In this document: positions 20,360 through 30,859 of the stretch, in pieces
How the letters are laid out: every line of letters begins with the position of its first letter
Position numbering within the stretch: position 1 is the stretch's first letter
The notes under the pieces: generated by a model
What the model was told of the DNA's origin: nothing
The model's database searches: none
Seen by the model: the letters and a program-made list of their open reading frames with translations, nothing else
Translations under genes and position numbers: made by a program
Assembly: GCA_015680685.1 (NCBI GenBank)
Contig: MNCI01006820.1
Span: 349,839 to 413,838 of the forward strand
Origin: Gnetum montanum
Taxonomy: Eukaryota > Streptophyta > Gnetopsida > Gnetales > Gnetaceae
Length of the DNA: 64,000 bases
Direction: 5' to 3'

Positions 20360-21200
20360 TGATAAGCGGATAGGTATCCCTACGTCCAACCATACGAATA
20401 CGAGCGTTCACGCACGATCCAGTCGAACTCTGCGGACAGGCTAGTTGTGGTATCTAGATTGTTACACTTTGATCACAGTTCGCTATCTTCCCACCTGGAC
20501 TAGTATTTACTTTNNNNNNNNNNNNNNNNNNNNNNNNNNNNNNNNNNNNNNNNNNNNNNNNNNNNNNNNNNNNNNNNNNNNNNNNNNNNNNNNNNNNNNN
20601 NNNNNNNNNNNNNNNNNNNNNNNNNNNNNNNNNNNNNNNNNNNNNNNNNNNNNNNNNNNNNNNNNNNNNNNNNNNNNNNNNNNNNNNNNNNNNNNNNNNN
20701 NNNNNNNNNNNNNNNNNNNNNNNNNNNNNCATTTAACAACAGGAATAGTAAATGATGATAAAGAAATATTAACTAAGAAAGCAATAAATATTAATTAAGA
20801 AAGCAATAAATAAAAAAAATAATTAACAATAATATTAAACAATTAAAACTAAGTGAATGCTACAATGATGAAGTAATCTCGATCTTGATTGCCGATCATG
20901 TGCATGTCCAAGTACGTCACACTCGAATAAAGGTTCCGTACAATTACAAGCATCACACTATGGGCATGCACTGGGAAAATAATCTAACTTCTACGGAAAC
21001 AAAATGAAAGAGTCTAGCTAAAAATGCCAAAAGGATTCCTAAATGAGGCGGAGGGCCCTCTTATTTATAGGTCGGGATAGGTGGCTGCATAAACAGGGCC
21101 CCGTCGATGCAGCAACGCTGCGTCGACGGGGCCGCATAAACACAGCTGTGGCCCCGTATATGCAACCTAGTTGATGCATCGACTGATTAGTGCTTCATCA
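20360..21200 (-). repeat. E1 5' LTR with assembly gap
   Basis: Bounded by TGATAAGCGG and ...TGCTTCATCA. Contains 216 Ns (20514-20729); the matching part of the 3' LTR (13957-14235) is 279 bp, so the gap length is not exact. TATA box at 21061-21070 (minus CTATAAATAA) and GC-rich palindromic U3 cassette 21080-21185 (GCATCGACG and GGGGCC motifs). Confidence 0.85.
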
Positions 21201-21340
21201 AGGCCCATAAGGCATCTTTGAGTTTCATGATTTAGTTTTTCCTAGACTTGCTAATTATTCTAGAAAGGATTCGTGTAATCCTAGTGTTAGTTACTTCCAC
21301 TTGGCCATTCACTTAGGGATGGTAAGGTGTAGTATTCGGT
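21201..21340 (-). pseudogene. E6 integrase fragment B
   Basis: After the AGGCC duplication the sequence resumes integrase-region similarity (to E2 27725-27850): CTAGTGTTAGTTACTTCCACTTGGC, then TTAGGGATGGTAAGGTGT, match CTAGTTAGTTACCTTTGC and GGGGATGATAGGGTGT. At about 21341 it switches abruptly to LTR sequence of E2, so a deletion has removed the true E6/E2 junction. Confidence 0.6.
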
Positions 21341-21946
21341 CCCACTTTTTGTACATGTCATGAACCCACGTATCCACTGTTGGATTACCAAGTGCTATGC
21401 TATTGGGCATACCAAGCAATAATGTTGCTGGGATTACCAAGTGAATACATGTTATGCTCAAAGTGATCGTGCTTATGTATTTAATTTATCTAGCTTATCT
21501 TGCTTAATTAGCTTAATTACTTGAAAACATTGAATAAGTAATTGAAAATATTAAAGGCATAAATGAAGTATTTAATCTATCTAAAATGATACAAGGTTTA
21601 TTAGAAAGCTTTTCTTTATTGCCACACACACTGTCGTGCTTAGGTAAATAATGCTCAAATAAAGATCCATACACTCAATAACTTTTGTTGCAGGCACTCG
21701 GGAAAAATATTCTAACTTTTGAATAGACAAATTGTAAGAGCTGTACTACTATAATGAGAATTGATGCCATAAATGTAGCTGGTGGCTTGTATTTATAGAC
21801 TGGGACAAACCCTTGCATCGACGTAATTGACTATGTTGACACAATTGACTACGTCGATGGGGCCTTGTCAATAGGGCCTAATTGATGGGGCCTCATCGAT
21901 GCAACAGACTACATCGATGGGGCCTAGTTAATGTGACAACCCATCA
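21341..21946 (-). repeat. E2 3' LTR, truncated
   Basis: Matches the E2 5' LTR from about 33590 onward (CCCACTTTTTGTACA and repeats of GGATTACCAAG). About 325 bp of its 3' end is missing. It retains TATA (minus GTCTATAAATAC, 21790-21800) and the palindromic cassette at 21813-21940, with CATCGATG and GGGGCC motifs. A PPT-like TACCCCCATGAA (minus-strand purines) follows at 21947-21958. Confidence 0.75.
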
Positions 21947-22189
21947 TACCCCCATGAATGAATGAAAACCTATCCCCTAGCTCTTTAAAAAATTGGGAAG
22001 GTATGGAATTATTAATTGACTTTGACATAAAAAAAAACAAGACAAAATGAACATAACAATTAAGTGCCCAATGTACGGATCAACACATTATAAAAATTGT
22101 GGTACTCATGACACAAAATTGAATACCATGACATGATTCTTCAAAACTGGACAACATGTTCTTTGATGGCATGAAGTTGATGGAGAAGG

Positions 22190-25032
22190 TTAAATAGTCC
22201 CAAGCGATGGTGGCTCCTGAGGTTTTGAGGGACCCTCACTAGCTTCAAGCATATGTGGTGGTAGAGGTAGCTGTGGTTGTCCTATTGCTACTACTACTTC
22301 AAGTGGAAGGTGAAAAACATCCAATAACACCTTCATTTTCTCTTCTTTACTCCCGGGATTGTTCATGGTTCACGTAGCTTTGCTGATGTGGGCTAGGGTT
22401 GGAACATCCCAAGGAAAAGGTAAAACAAGAAAGAGCCCCTTCACATTGACAAACCAGGTCATAAATTGCTTACACTTAATGTTAAACACTCAAAGTGTGT
22501 CCTGTAGAGCCTAGTAGTCATTCATTCTTTTGGCTAGGTTCTCTGTGACTAATCTCTAGTTAGTGAATTTCACCTTGAGAACCTCAAGTTCAACATTCGC
22601 AACTGTAAGCTTTTGCTTGGTGTCTTTATGGATCTTGAACTTAGTCCCATACAATACGTACGAGCTGGCCACTTCCTTTTCAAGTTTAGAGTGTAGTCGT
22701 CTGGTAGTTAGCATTGCTAGGTTTGCATAATGGAGATTGGATAGTTTCATGTACTTTGTCATTTCTTCAATCTACAACTCCTTTATGTGAATTTCTACCC
22801 TATTGTAAGCATCAATCCCATCAATGATAGGTTGCCATAATTCTTGGCCTTGTTGGAGTTGCTCGAGAGCCTCATTAACTTTTGCCTTCATCAATTGGAT
22901 ATGCTTTTCATTCATCTCCTTTTGTAGGCCAACTTGGTCTCTGTAATGATTTTTAACTTTCTTAAATTTTTAGAGCCTCATTCTTCTAGGTGGCAATCTC
23001 AATAGCTAACTTCTAGCATAAGGCATAGACCTCCTCCATGGAGAGGTTACAATTCTCCATTGCCAATCTCCTTAGTTTGGTGTTTGCCCTAGTGAGCAGC
23101 TCTTGTTGTTGATGGATAAATTCTTCTAACTATTGGCTTTGTGCATCAACGTTTCATAGGCTATGGTTTTTTGTAGTCAAGGATTCATTTTTTTGGCACG
23201 TTTGCATAAAGTCCTTCTGTATTACATGAGTTTTAGCTTCTACTATTGACTTATTGAAGATCACCATTATCATTTCTCCCTAAACCCACTTAAGCTATTC
23301 TTGAAGATGTTAAAAAGCTTCATCTTATGTCAATATAGGGTTGATAAAAGTAGGGTCAGCAATTTGGGTATATAATTCAGAAAATTTCGCAACCAAGCAT
23401 TGATTATGTGCTTGGGCTATTTCAAGTTGCCCTTCTAAAATGAGGCACTTGCCCTTTGCCTTCAGTAGCTCCAACTGGGTTACAGTGATGGTATTTGAAA
23501 AATCAAAGATATCTGAAATTGGTTGCCCGGTTCCCACCAGTCGATTCGATAGTTCTTTATGTTGGGATACACTTAATCTTTCGCTGATTATCCTTGTGGA
23601 TGCCTGCACATCTCTTAGTGTAGAAGCATCTAGTTTAGGCATTGCAGGTGCATTTAATGCCTCAATGACTTGATTAGCAATGATCTCTATAGCTGTCTCT
23701 TACCCTTGGTGTTGCATCACCAATATGGTTGCCTTCTCACCCTCCCTCAAGCACACTGAAAAGGAAGTGACATTCATAGAGATTTCTAGGAATAGATGGT
23801 GCTAAGAGAGAGACACCATCACCTCTCAGGCACTTGGATCTGACCTCATAGGCAATCATGTTCATTGGGTAGACAACATTGATCCACCTTCCTTTATCTG
23901 CCTGATTGTACAAGCCATGTTTTTGAGGTGACTCATGGTTGGTCTATACATAGATGGATCTCCAGCACTAGTACTTGCCTGCTGCTCTCATTGTTGCAAG
24001 AGTGACTCTTAGAATTTTTGCATGCATTCAATCACACTATGGGCCTTTGGTGTTTGCCCATGAGTAGGTGGTGGAGGTGGTTGTGGTAGGTGTATTATCC
24101 TTCATCATCTTAGTCCACGAAGCACTAGGAGCATGCCTGAGTATAGCATTTGCATAGTAGACTATCCTTGCCCTTTTGCATAGTTTTTTGATCAAGTAGG
24201 AGAAGGGCAAGGTCTTTCTTCCATGTTCATTCTCTTTGATTTTCTTTTTTATCTCTAGATAGATTAGTTGTGGAAGATTTGCTAGGAATTTTTTGCTTAG
24301 AGCTGTGCATGCTCGGGCGGAGAAGGTTATCACCTTACTAGGCCTCACTATTGGATTGAGGTGGTAGGCTACTATCTTAAAATAGACTCGTTCTACTAGT
24401 GTGAGCATGGAAAACTCCTTACGATCAACCCCATAACACCACTATGTCTACTTCTTATTTGATTCGGGGTCACCTTGTGTTGAAAACTATACTAACTGTG
24501 TTCTTATCTCTAATAACCCAAGGACTTGTATAATGGCCTCCACTGAGTAGGACACTTGGATGTCCTTGATTTTTACAGTTGATCCTATTTTCCTATTATT
24601 CCATAAGAGATACATTTCTCTCATGTACCACTCCCCACTAGAAGTGATGATTGGCCACATGGGAGAGGCTTGCAGTTAAGTTTTGACATCTTCTGGAGCC
24701 TATTCAAGGAATGGTCCAAAATTTAGTTCTTGGAGAATTGAGCGTTGGACCTCATGGTTTCCAATTATGTCAAGATAGACCTATGTGAGTATGACTTCTA
24801 GTCTGGGTACAAGGCCTGGCACTTTACCTTGCTCTGAATGTTCATATGTGGCTACCTCTTTGGGAATTTGTTGGATAGATTTCACCTTGGCCTTGTTTCT
24901 AAGAGGTCATATTGCATAGGTTACTTCAACTTGTTCTTGGCCATGTTCTTGTTGGCCTTTTCCTCCTTTAGGTTGCTTCTCCTATGGTTGTGATGATCCC
25001 TCCTTCTGCGGTCTCTTTGGTCTTGGTGCCAT
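22190..25032 (-). pseudogene. E2 accessory (env-position) ORF
   Basis: Starts MAPRPKRPQKEG at 25032 and ends at a TAA near 22190. The N-terminal third contains SSGEWYMREMYLLWNN, then a conserved part (24408-24037 open, 123 codons) with RVYFKIVAYHLNPIVRPSK, NLPQLIYLEIKKKI and LPFSYLIKKLCKRA. That block resembles the 'putative plant transposon protein' domain often found in Athila-type ORFs; this is an inference from memory of the pattern LxFPxLIxxLC. The C-terminal half is Lys/Glu/Leu-rich and probably coiled coil (23642-23325 open). It ends in a Pro/Leu-rich tail. Many in-frame stops. It is preceded by its own promoter-like region at 25470-25590. Confidence 0.6.
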
Positions 25033-25469
25033 CTATAATCACACATAACAACAGATTAGTAATTATCATGTCACTTAGAATGGCTGGAAAACCTTGTCTC
25101 ATGAGGGGGTTACATTTGGCTAAGGTGTGATTATGGTTGGATAGATTAAGTAGTTAATTATTAATTTAATCTTTGGTTTAGTAAATTTTTTGGAAGGGTT
25201 AAATTCTCAAAAATTAATGATTTAATAGCATTTATTGTTTAACCATTTGGGGTAGTTAGAAAAAATTTCAAAAAAATTATCATCAAAACCTTGGGGTTTA
25301 CTACCCCAATGAGTAAGAGCTTACCCCTGGTAATTGCAAGATTGAACAATGAGGTGATTTGGATAAATGATGTGAGAGTTATAGTCTTAGGATAGTTTAG
25401 GGCTTTGAAAATTGCAAAAAATCCTTGGGTGTTATGGATCAAATGTGAAAAATTCCTAACTGTTCAGCG

Positions 25470-25590
25470 GTATTTATAGTATTTTTGTATTGCATCGACA
25501 AGGCCTAGTCGACATGGTCCATTAGATCGACGAGGCCTCATCGATGTAGTTGTTGACCACCATTGACTTTTGTCGACTTAGTCAAAACTT
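25470..25590 (-). promoter_or_regulatory. E2 internal promoter: palindrome cassette plus TATA
   Basis: On the minus strand an array (25580-25491) holds GTCGAC twice, CATCGATGAGGCC, CGTCGATC, GTCGACTAGGCC and GTCGATGC, followed about 10 bp later by ACTATAAATACC (25470-25480). The E2 LTR has the same arrangement (CATCGATG, GGCCCC, then CTATAAATAC). The site is about 440 bp upstream of the accessory ORF start. Confidence 0.6.
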
Positions 25591-27229
25591 GAAAATTACA
25601 AAAAGATTTTGAACGCAATTAGGGTTAAATAAAAGCCCAAATAACCACAAACATGATGAAAATGTGAGAAGAGAGTGTTGAAGTCTCAAAAATTAAGAAA
25701 ATTAGGAAAAATGGGAGAAATGGGATGGAAAATGAGAGTTCAAGGAGCACAGAGTGGTTTGTGTAATGGAGTATGCAAAAGATAGGATTGTAACAATGCC
25801 TAAGGTAAGGAACTTAACTAACCAAACTAAGAGATATGCAAGTGGGTCCTCCTCACAGTAGGCATTTGCCCTTGTTACCCTTGCATAACCCTAAATAAGG
25901 AGTTCATGGGCCCCTATAGTTGATTAATGGCTATGAAAAGTTAAGGACCAACCAAAAAGAATCTATCTAAGAATTCCAACATGTCAAACGAAGACATCGA
26001 GAATAACATAGAAACAAGTAGTGAGGTGAGTTATGGTAGCATAGATGGATGACTGAGAAGGTGAAATGAAATCCCAAATTAAGGTCATAAGAAGTCCCTT
26101 GTAGAATATGTGTTTAAAATGACCTAAGAAGATCCATCCCTAGTCCAGACCAAAACTAGCCTCTTTTAGTAACTTCACATTGCTACTCCAAGATCAATTG
26201 ACCCACTTAAGACACAAGAGTACTTCCATAAAACAACAACTATTCCAAAAAGAGAAGAAAAGAGAATTAGAAAGTGAGAAAAAGAGAGGGCCTTAGTTAG
26301 AGGGGAGCTTCAAGCATGGGTGCATGTCTTTCTAGTCCCATAACTAGTGCTTGTAGCTTGTTTATTTGTCTAAGGGGTGTGCTTTGAATTCTCTTCATGT
26401 TTTTTTTTGAAATGGAAACCACACCATGCAAAGACTTATTCGTTTATTGTGTCTAAGGGGTGTGCTTTGAATTCTTATTGTTTTTTTCTTTTTCTTTTTT
26501 TTTTTGGATGGAAACCACACCATGCAAAGACTTTATTTGGCTTACTATTAGTGGTTGGAATGGAACAGTAAGAAGTTCATGAAAAACACCCAAGCACTCA
26601 ACTAAGTAGAAGAGTACAAGGAGTATTGAGCCCCCTTGAAGTCACACCCTCTACAAACCTTTGAATCTTTCCCAATTCTAAAACTACCAAGGTCACCAAT
26701 TGATTAAAAGTTTAATGAATGGAAGGGACCTCAAACTCCTAGAACAAGGAATACCATAGAGTTTATTGAATGGGTGGATGACATGGACTCACTACCTATT
26801 CCATGAAAAATAAACCATGTCATAGTCATCAGACATCAAAATTCAAAAATAGAAATCACACATCGATAATCACAACATTAAGCACAAACCATCATTAGTA
26901 AACAACAACAGTGGCATTGTGTCATGTAGCAATAAAGCACTTTATTAGCAAAAATAACAAAAAGTCACAGTTAAACAAAACAAAGCAAAAAAAAGTAAAA
27001 TATATAAGAAAGTATAAAATAATCAGGAAAAGTTCAAAGGTACTAACGATGGTGCAAAATTGGGAAAAATTTGAAAATCAAAAATTTGTAAAATAAATAA
27101 CTTGTAAAATAAAAAATGTGGAAAACAAAAAGTAGAAAAATTGAGAAGCCATATGGATTGTTAGCATGGATGGCCATCTCCCCCATGATTGAGTTAGAAG
27201 GAGGAGATTAAAAAAATGGAATGTGGTTG
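25591..27229 (-). other. E2 conserved non-coding spacer
   Basis: No reading frame. Contains the cross-element blocks CAAGTGGGTCCTCC (about 25840) and CCCCTTGAAGTCACACCCT (about 26632), and a duplicated ~80-bp segment (26371-26532) with GGGGTGTGCTTTGAATTCT and ACCACACCATGCAAAGACT in both copies. A-rich toward 26900-27150. Confidence 0.5.
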
Positions 27230-28260
27230 TCAATTTGTTGAGGTGGTAGTTGCACTAGCTTGTCTTGGTTCTAGGAAAGGTTTTACTTGTTGGATGTTGA
27301 CAAAATGCTTTTTATTTAGGCTTTCAAGATTGTAAATTAACATGACCTTAGAGGGAAAGGTTTGATCAATTATATAAGGTCCCTCCCACAACATTTGGAA
27401 TTTTATCTTCTGGGATAGATGTGTGGGGTTCCAATAGAGGATCTTATTTCCTAGTTGAAAATTTACTTTTTGTATTTTGAGGTCATGATGTTGCTTATTG
27501 AATGCCTTGTGAACCTCATTCAAAGATAGGGCTACCAGTCAGTTTTCATCTAGCACATTTAGGTTGAGAAATCTTTCTTTTTGTGAAAGACTTAGGTCAA
27601 GACCCAGATCATAGGCTATTGAGAGTATATAGAGCTCAAACTAGACTCGGAGTGTTGGAAGTTTTCTATACACTAACTTGTAGGGAGAGTAGCCAATAGG
27701 GAGTTTCCATGTTGAAAGATAGACCTAGAGGGCATTGCTGAGTTTGGTGCTCCAATGTCTCTTATATTTTTTCTTATGGTTTTTGTTAAGATTTTGTGAT
27801 ATCCTAGTTAGTTACCTTTGCTTGACTATTGGCTTGGGGATGATAGGGTGTTTTTCATTTATGTTCAACCCCTAAGCATTGCATCAAATTTCTAAAAGTG
27901 GCACCTGTAAAATAAGTACCATAGTTAGAATTAGTGTATGTGGCACCCCAAACCTATTTAAAATAGTTTGTTGTATAAATCTAGCAGGAATGAGTGAGGT
28001 ACAATTAGTAACGACTGCTACTTCTATCCATTTGATGTAGTAGTCGACTATTACGATGATATACATCTTACTATTGGACATAGGTGTGATGGGTTCCATG
28101 AAGTCAATGCCCCATATGTCAAAGGGCTCCAGTGGTTGAATCCACTGTTGAGGACCTTCCATTCAAGTGATCATCCCACCATCTCATTGACAATGTTCAT
28201 AAGATTGGATAAAGTGATGGGCATCCATGAAAATTATAGGCCAATAGTATCCTGCCATCA
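27230..28260 (-). pseudogene. E2 integrase
   Basis: Two open blocks. 28162-27884 has the core start FDIWGIDFMEPI (first catalytic Asp), IVIVDYYIKWIEV and ILNRFGVPHTLI, matching the Ty3 integrase core. The second catalytic segment (usually SDxGxHF) is degraded. 27523-27230 is the C-terminal part with FQLGNKILYWN, KFQMLWEGPYII and VNIQQVKPFLEPR, the usual end of Athila/Tat integrase. Frameshifts and stops separate the blocks. It would insert element cDNA into the nuclear genome; it is inactive. Confidence 0.8.
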
Positions 28261-28399
28261 GGATTTTTATGGCCATGCATCTCCTTGCATAGTGGCTTCC
28301 GCAACATCCTTCGTGAGCATCTTGGAGGACATGCAATTAATCTTCATTAGGGGCACACCAATGAATTAGGCCATTGGTGCACACCTTGTAGAGGTGTCC

Positions 28400-28720
28400 A
28401 TTGATTTCTATGAAGTATTTGGCCTAATGAAGAAATTTTTATCCTTTTTTAAAGTCAAGATCTTCTGGCATCTNCGAGGACTCACCGCTGGCTTGTTCAT
28501 GAGGAAGCATATTACACTATGGTCTGTGTGCATAAATACTTTATAGCTAAGCACATAATGCCTAAAATTTTTAAGAGTATACACCACTACCATTAGTTCC
28601 TTCTCTGTGGTGGTGTAATTTAATTGTGCTCCCACCATGCTTCAGCTTGCGTAGTGGATGTAGTATGGAAATTTTGTTATCATCTAACTACATGAGCACA
28701 ACTCCCAAGGTGTAGTTAGA
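28400..28720 (-). pseudogene. E2 RNase H
   Basis: Block 28638-28408: LNYTTTEKELMVVVYTLKNF, then RHYVLSYKVFMHTDHSVICFLM. These are the TTEKE...VVY and the TDH motifs of Ty3 RNase H. A single N (28474) falls in the domain. No intact frame. Confidence 0.8.
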
Positions 28721-29720
28721 TGCATCTGTCATGATGTGGAATGGTTTGGACTAGTGTGGTGCTCATAGAATTGGTGTTTCTACAAGTTTCTCCTTTGATT
28801 GTTGGAATGCTTGTTCACATTCCCTAGTCTAGATGAAAGGTGCATCTTTTTTTGTAAGCTCTACCAACAGTTTTGCAATCTTAGAGAAATTCTCTATGAA
28901 TCTTTGGTAGTAGTCAATGTATCCAAGGAACGATCGAACATCTTTAATGGTTTCTGGTTGATGGGTTATTCCTTGGATGATCCCTATTTTCTCAGGGTCT
29001 ACATTAATCCCTTTTTGAGTGATTTATGCCTTAGTATAATACCTTCTTGAACCATGAGGTGGCTCTTTTTCTAGTTAAATTACAAATTTGTTTCCACACA
29101 TATTTTTAGTACTTGCTTAAGGTGGTCCAAGGCTTGCTCAAACGTAGCTCCTTAGGCGAAGTCATCCATGAAGACTTCCACACCACTACTAATCTGCTGT
29201 TGGAAGATGCTAAGGACCAAGTGTTGAAATGTTGTAGGGGCATTACATAAACCAAATGGCATCTTACAATATGCAAAATTCCTCCAGGGACTTGTGAATG
29301 TTGTCTTGGCTTGATGTTCTAGCACAATTTTGATTTCATTATAGCCACTATAACCATCTAAGAATCTATAATAGCAATGCCTGGAGATAATGTCCAACAC
29401 TTGGTCCAAAAATGGTAATGGAAAATGATCTTGAAATGTTGCCATGTTCAACAGCCTAAAGTCGATGTAGACTGTCACTTGCCATCTTTCTTTGGCATGA
29501 TTATGAGTGGGCTAACCCACTCACTATTCATAATGGGATAGATAAACCATGCCTTGAGAAGTTGCTCTATTTCCTTCTTGATGATCTGCTTCAATTTGAG
29601 GTTTAGCCATCTCTACGACTGCCATCTTGGCTTCATGGGCAAGTTAGTGTAGATGCAATGCTGGCATATCCATGGATCAATTCTAGTTAGCTCAGACTAT
29701 GACTATGCAAAGGCTATTGG
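28721..29720 (-). pseudogene. E2 reverse transcriptase
   Basis: Block 29478-29152 (108 codons open) has DFRLLNMATFQDHFPLPFLD, YYRFLDGYSGYNEIKI, AYCKMPFGLCNAPTTFQ and the active-site box EVFMDDFA. All are hallmark Ty3/gypsy RT motifs, and the catalytic Asp pair is intact. Upstream, PIMNSEWVSPL-type sequence at about 29540-29500 marks the beginning of the domain. Stops flank the block, so it is not functional. It is the best RT landmark in the window. Confidence 0.85.
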
Positions 29721-30700
29721 CCATTTGTTAACCACCTCTAACAACCTTTCTTTTTATTCAAGAACAAGTTTGGCATTGATTATGATTAGCTTACCATTGT
29801 TTAAGAATGCACACTCCATGTTGGTTGGTAGAGTTTTCAACTCTAGGGGCTCCTACTTAAAGTTATTGGGGATTTCCAACTCTTCCTAACAAGTATCATC
29901 ATTTTAATCATCAGAGATTTAATGATGAACTTGTTCAAGTTCATTCATGCCTTTAACATTAGCACATGTTAGGTTTTTAGTTGGTTCTATGCATAATGTG
30001 CTACTTTTTGAGTTACCTAATAACCATTGGGTGCCTTCCTATTTTGTAGCTACTACATATAGACACTATTGAATATTTGTTTCTTGTGCACATTGATTTC
30101 ATGATTTAATGCATGTACTTTTGATGAATCAAATATTTTGCACACAATTACATCCATTATCACTATACACGATGCATGGAATACGCTTCTTCTTCAATTG
30201 TCCAAATTCATTTTCCTTGGAGATTTCCAAGGAGATGTTCCTTATGCCCATTCACACATCGACCATGCTTAAACAAGCTCTTCCCATAATGATGGGGAAG
30301 TCACCTTTGCAATTCTCAACCTTGATCACTAGAAAATTGATAGAATAGGACCACCCAAAAACTATGATCACAATATTATTTACTAACCCTAGAGGGATAG
30401 TAATTGAATAGCTTGCCAATTCCAAGTGAATGTTGCTCTTCTTGAGAGGTGGTAGGTTTTAGGCTTTGTACATGTCATGGGAGATGAGGTTGACACTGGA
30501 ACTAGAATTAAGAAGAGCCTTGCATGACTCATGTCTAGCGATCTATAGCTAAATGATTGGACTTCCTAGGTCAGATCGTTTTGTGGAAAGATAGCTAGCC
30601 TTGATCTAATCAGAAACAACATGAGTTAACATCACAATGTAGATTCGAGGTGGTGTTTGATTTGAAGGGCACTTGAAGATGTTGGTTGTAGAGGATAAGG
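29721..30700 (-). pseudogene. E2 protease region
   Basis: At about 30490-30535 the minus strand translates to CKALLNSSSSVNLI. This aligns with CKALLDLGSSVNLI of E3 and with the DLGAS-type protease motif of Athila/Tat elements; the Asp has been lost here. The surrounding frame is broken. Confidence 0.55.
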
Positions 30701-30859
30701 GTGTTGGAGATATAAGGCAACTAGCCAGATGAGGTTGTAAGGGTTTAGGAGGATTGTTGGGTTGGAAGAAGGTTCTTTTTTTGGATCAATTGTTTGAACC
30801 ACTTAGTTGGAGAGCTAGTTGTGAATGTACAACCCTCGTAACATTTTGTCACTGTAGTT

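Larger units (their letters stand above)
13803..21200 (-). mobile_element. E1: complete non-autonomous Athila-like LTR element without pol
   Basis: Both LTRs are present (3' LTR 13803-14717, 5' LTR 20360-21200), flanked by a perfect 5-bp duplication AGGCC at 13798-13802 and 21201-21205. The interior (about 5.6 kb) has a tRNA-Asp-type PBS, gag, a conserved non-coding spacer, the accessory ORF and a PPT. No protease, RT, RNase H or integrase sequence occurs, although the related E2 and E3 carry them between gag and the spacer. It must have depended on a relative's pol. It inserted into integrase sequence of E6. Confidence 0.85.

Noticed and set aside
20445-20798. Frames made of X residues across the N run
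   Set aside because: They are produced by the assembly gap within an LTR.
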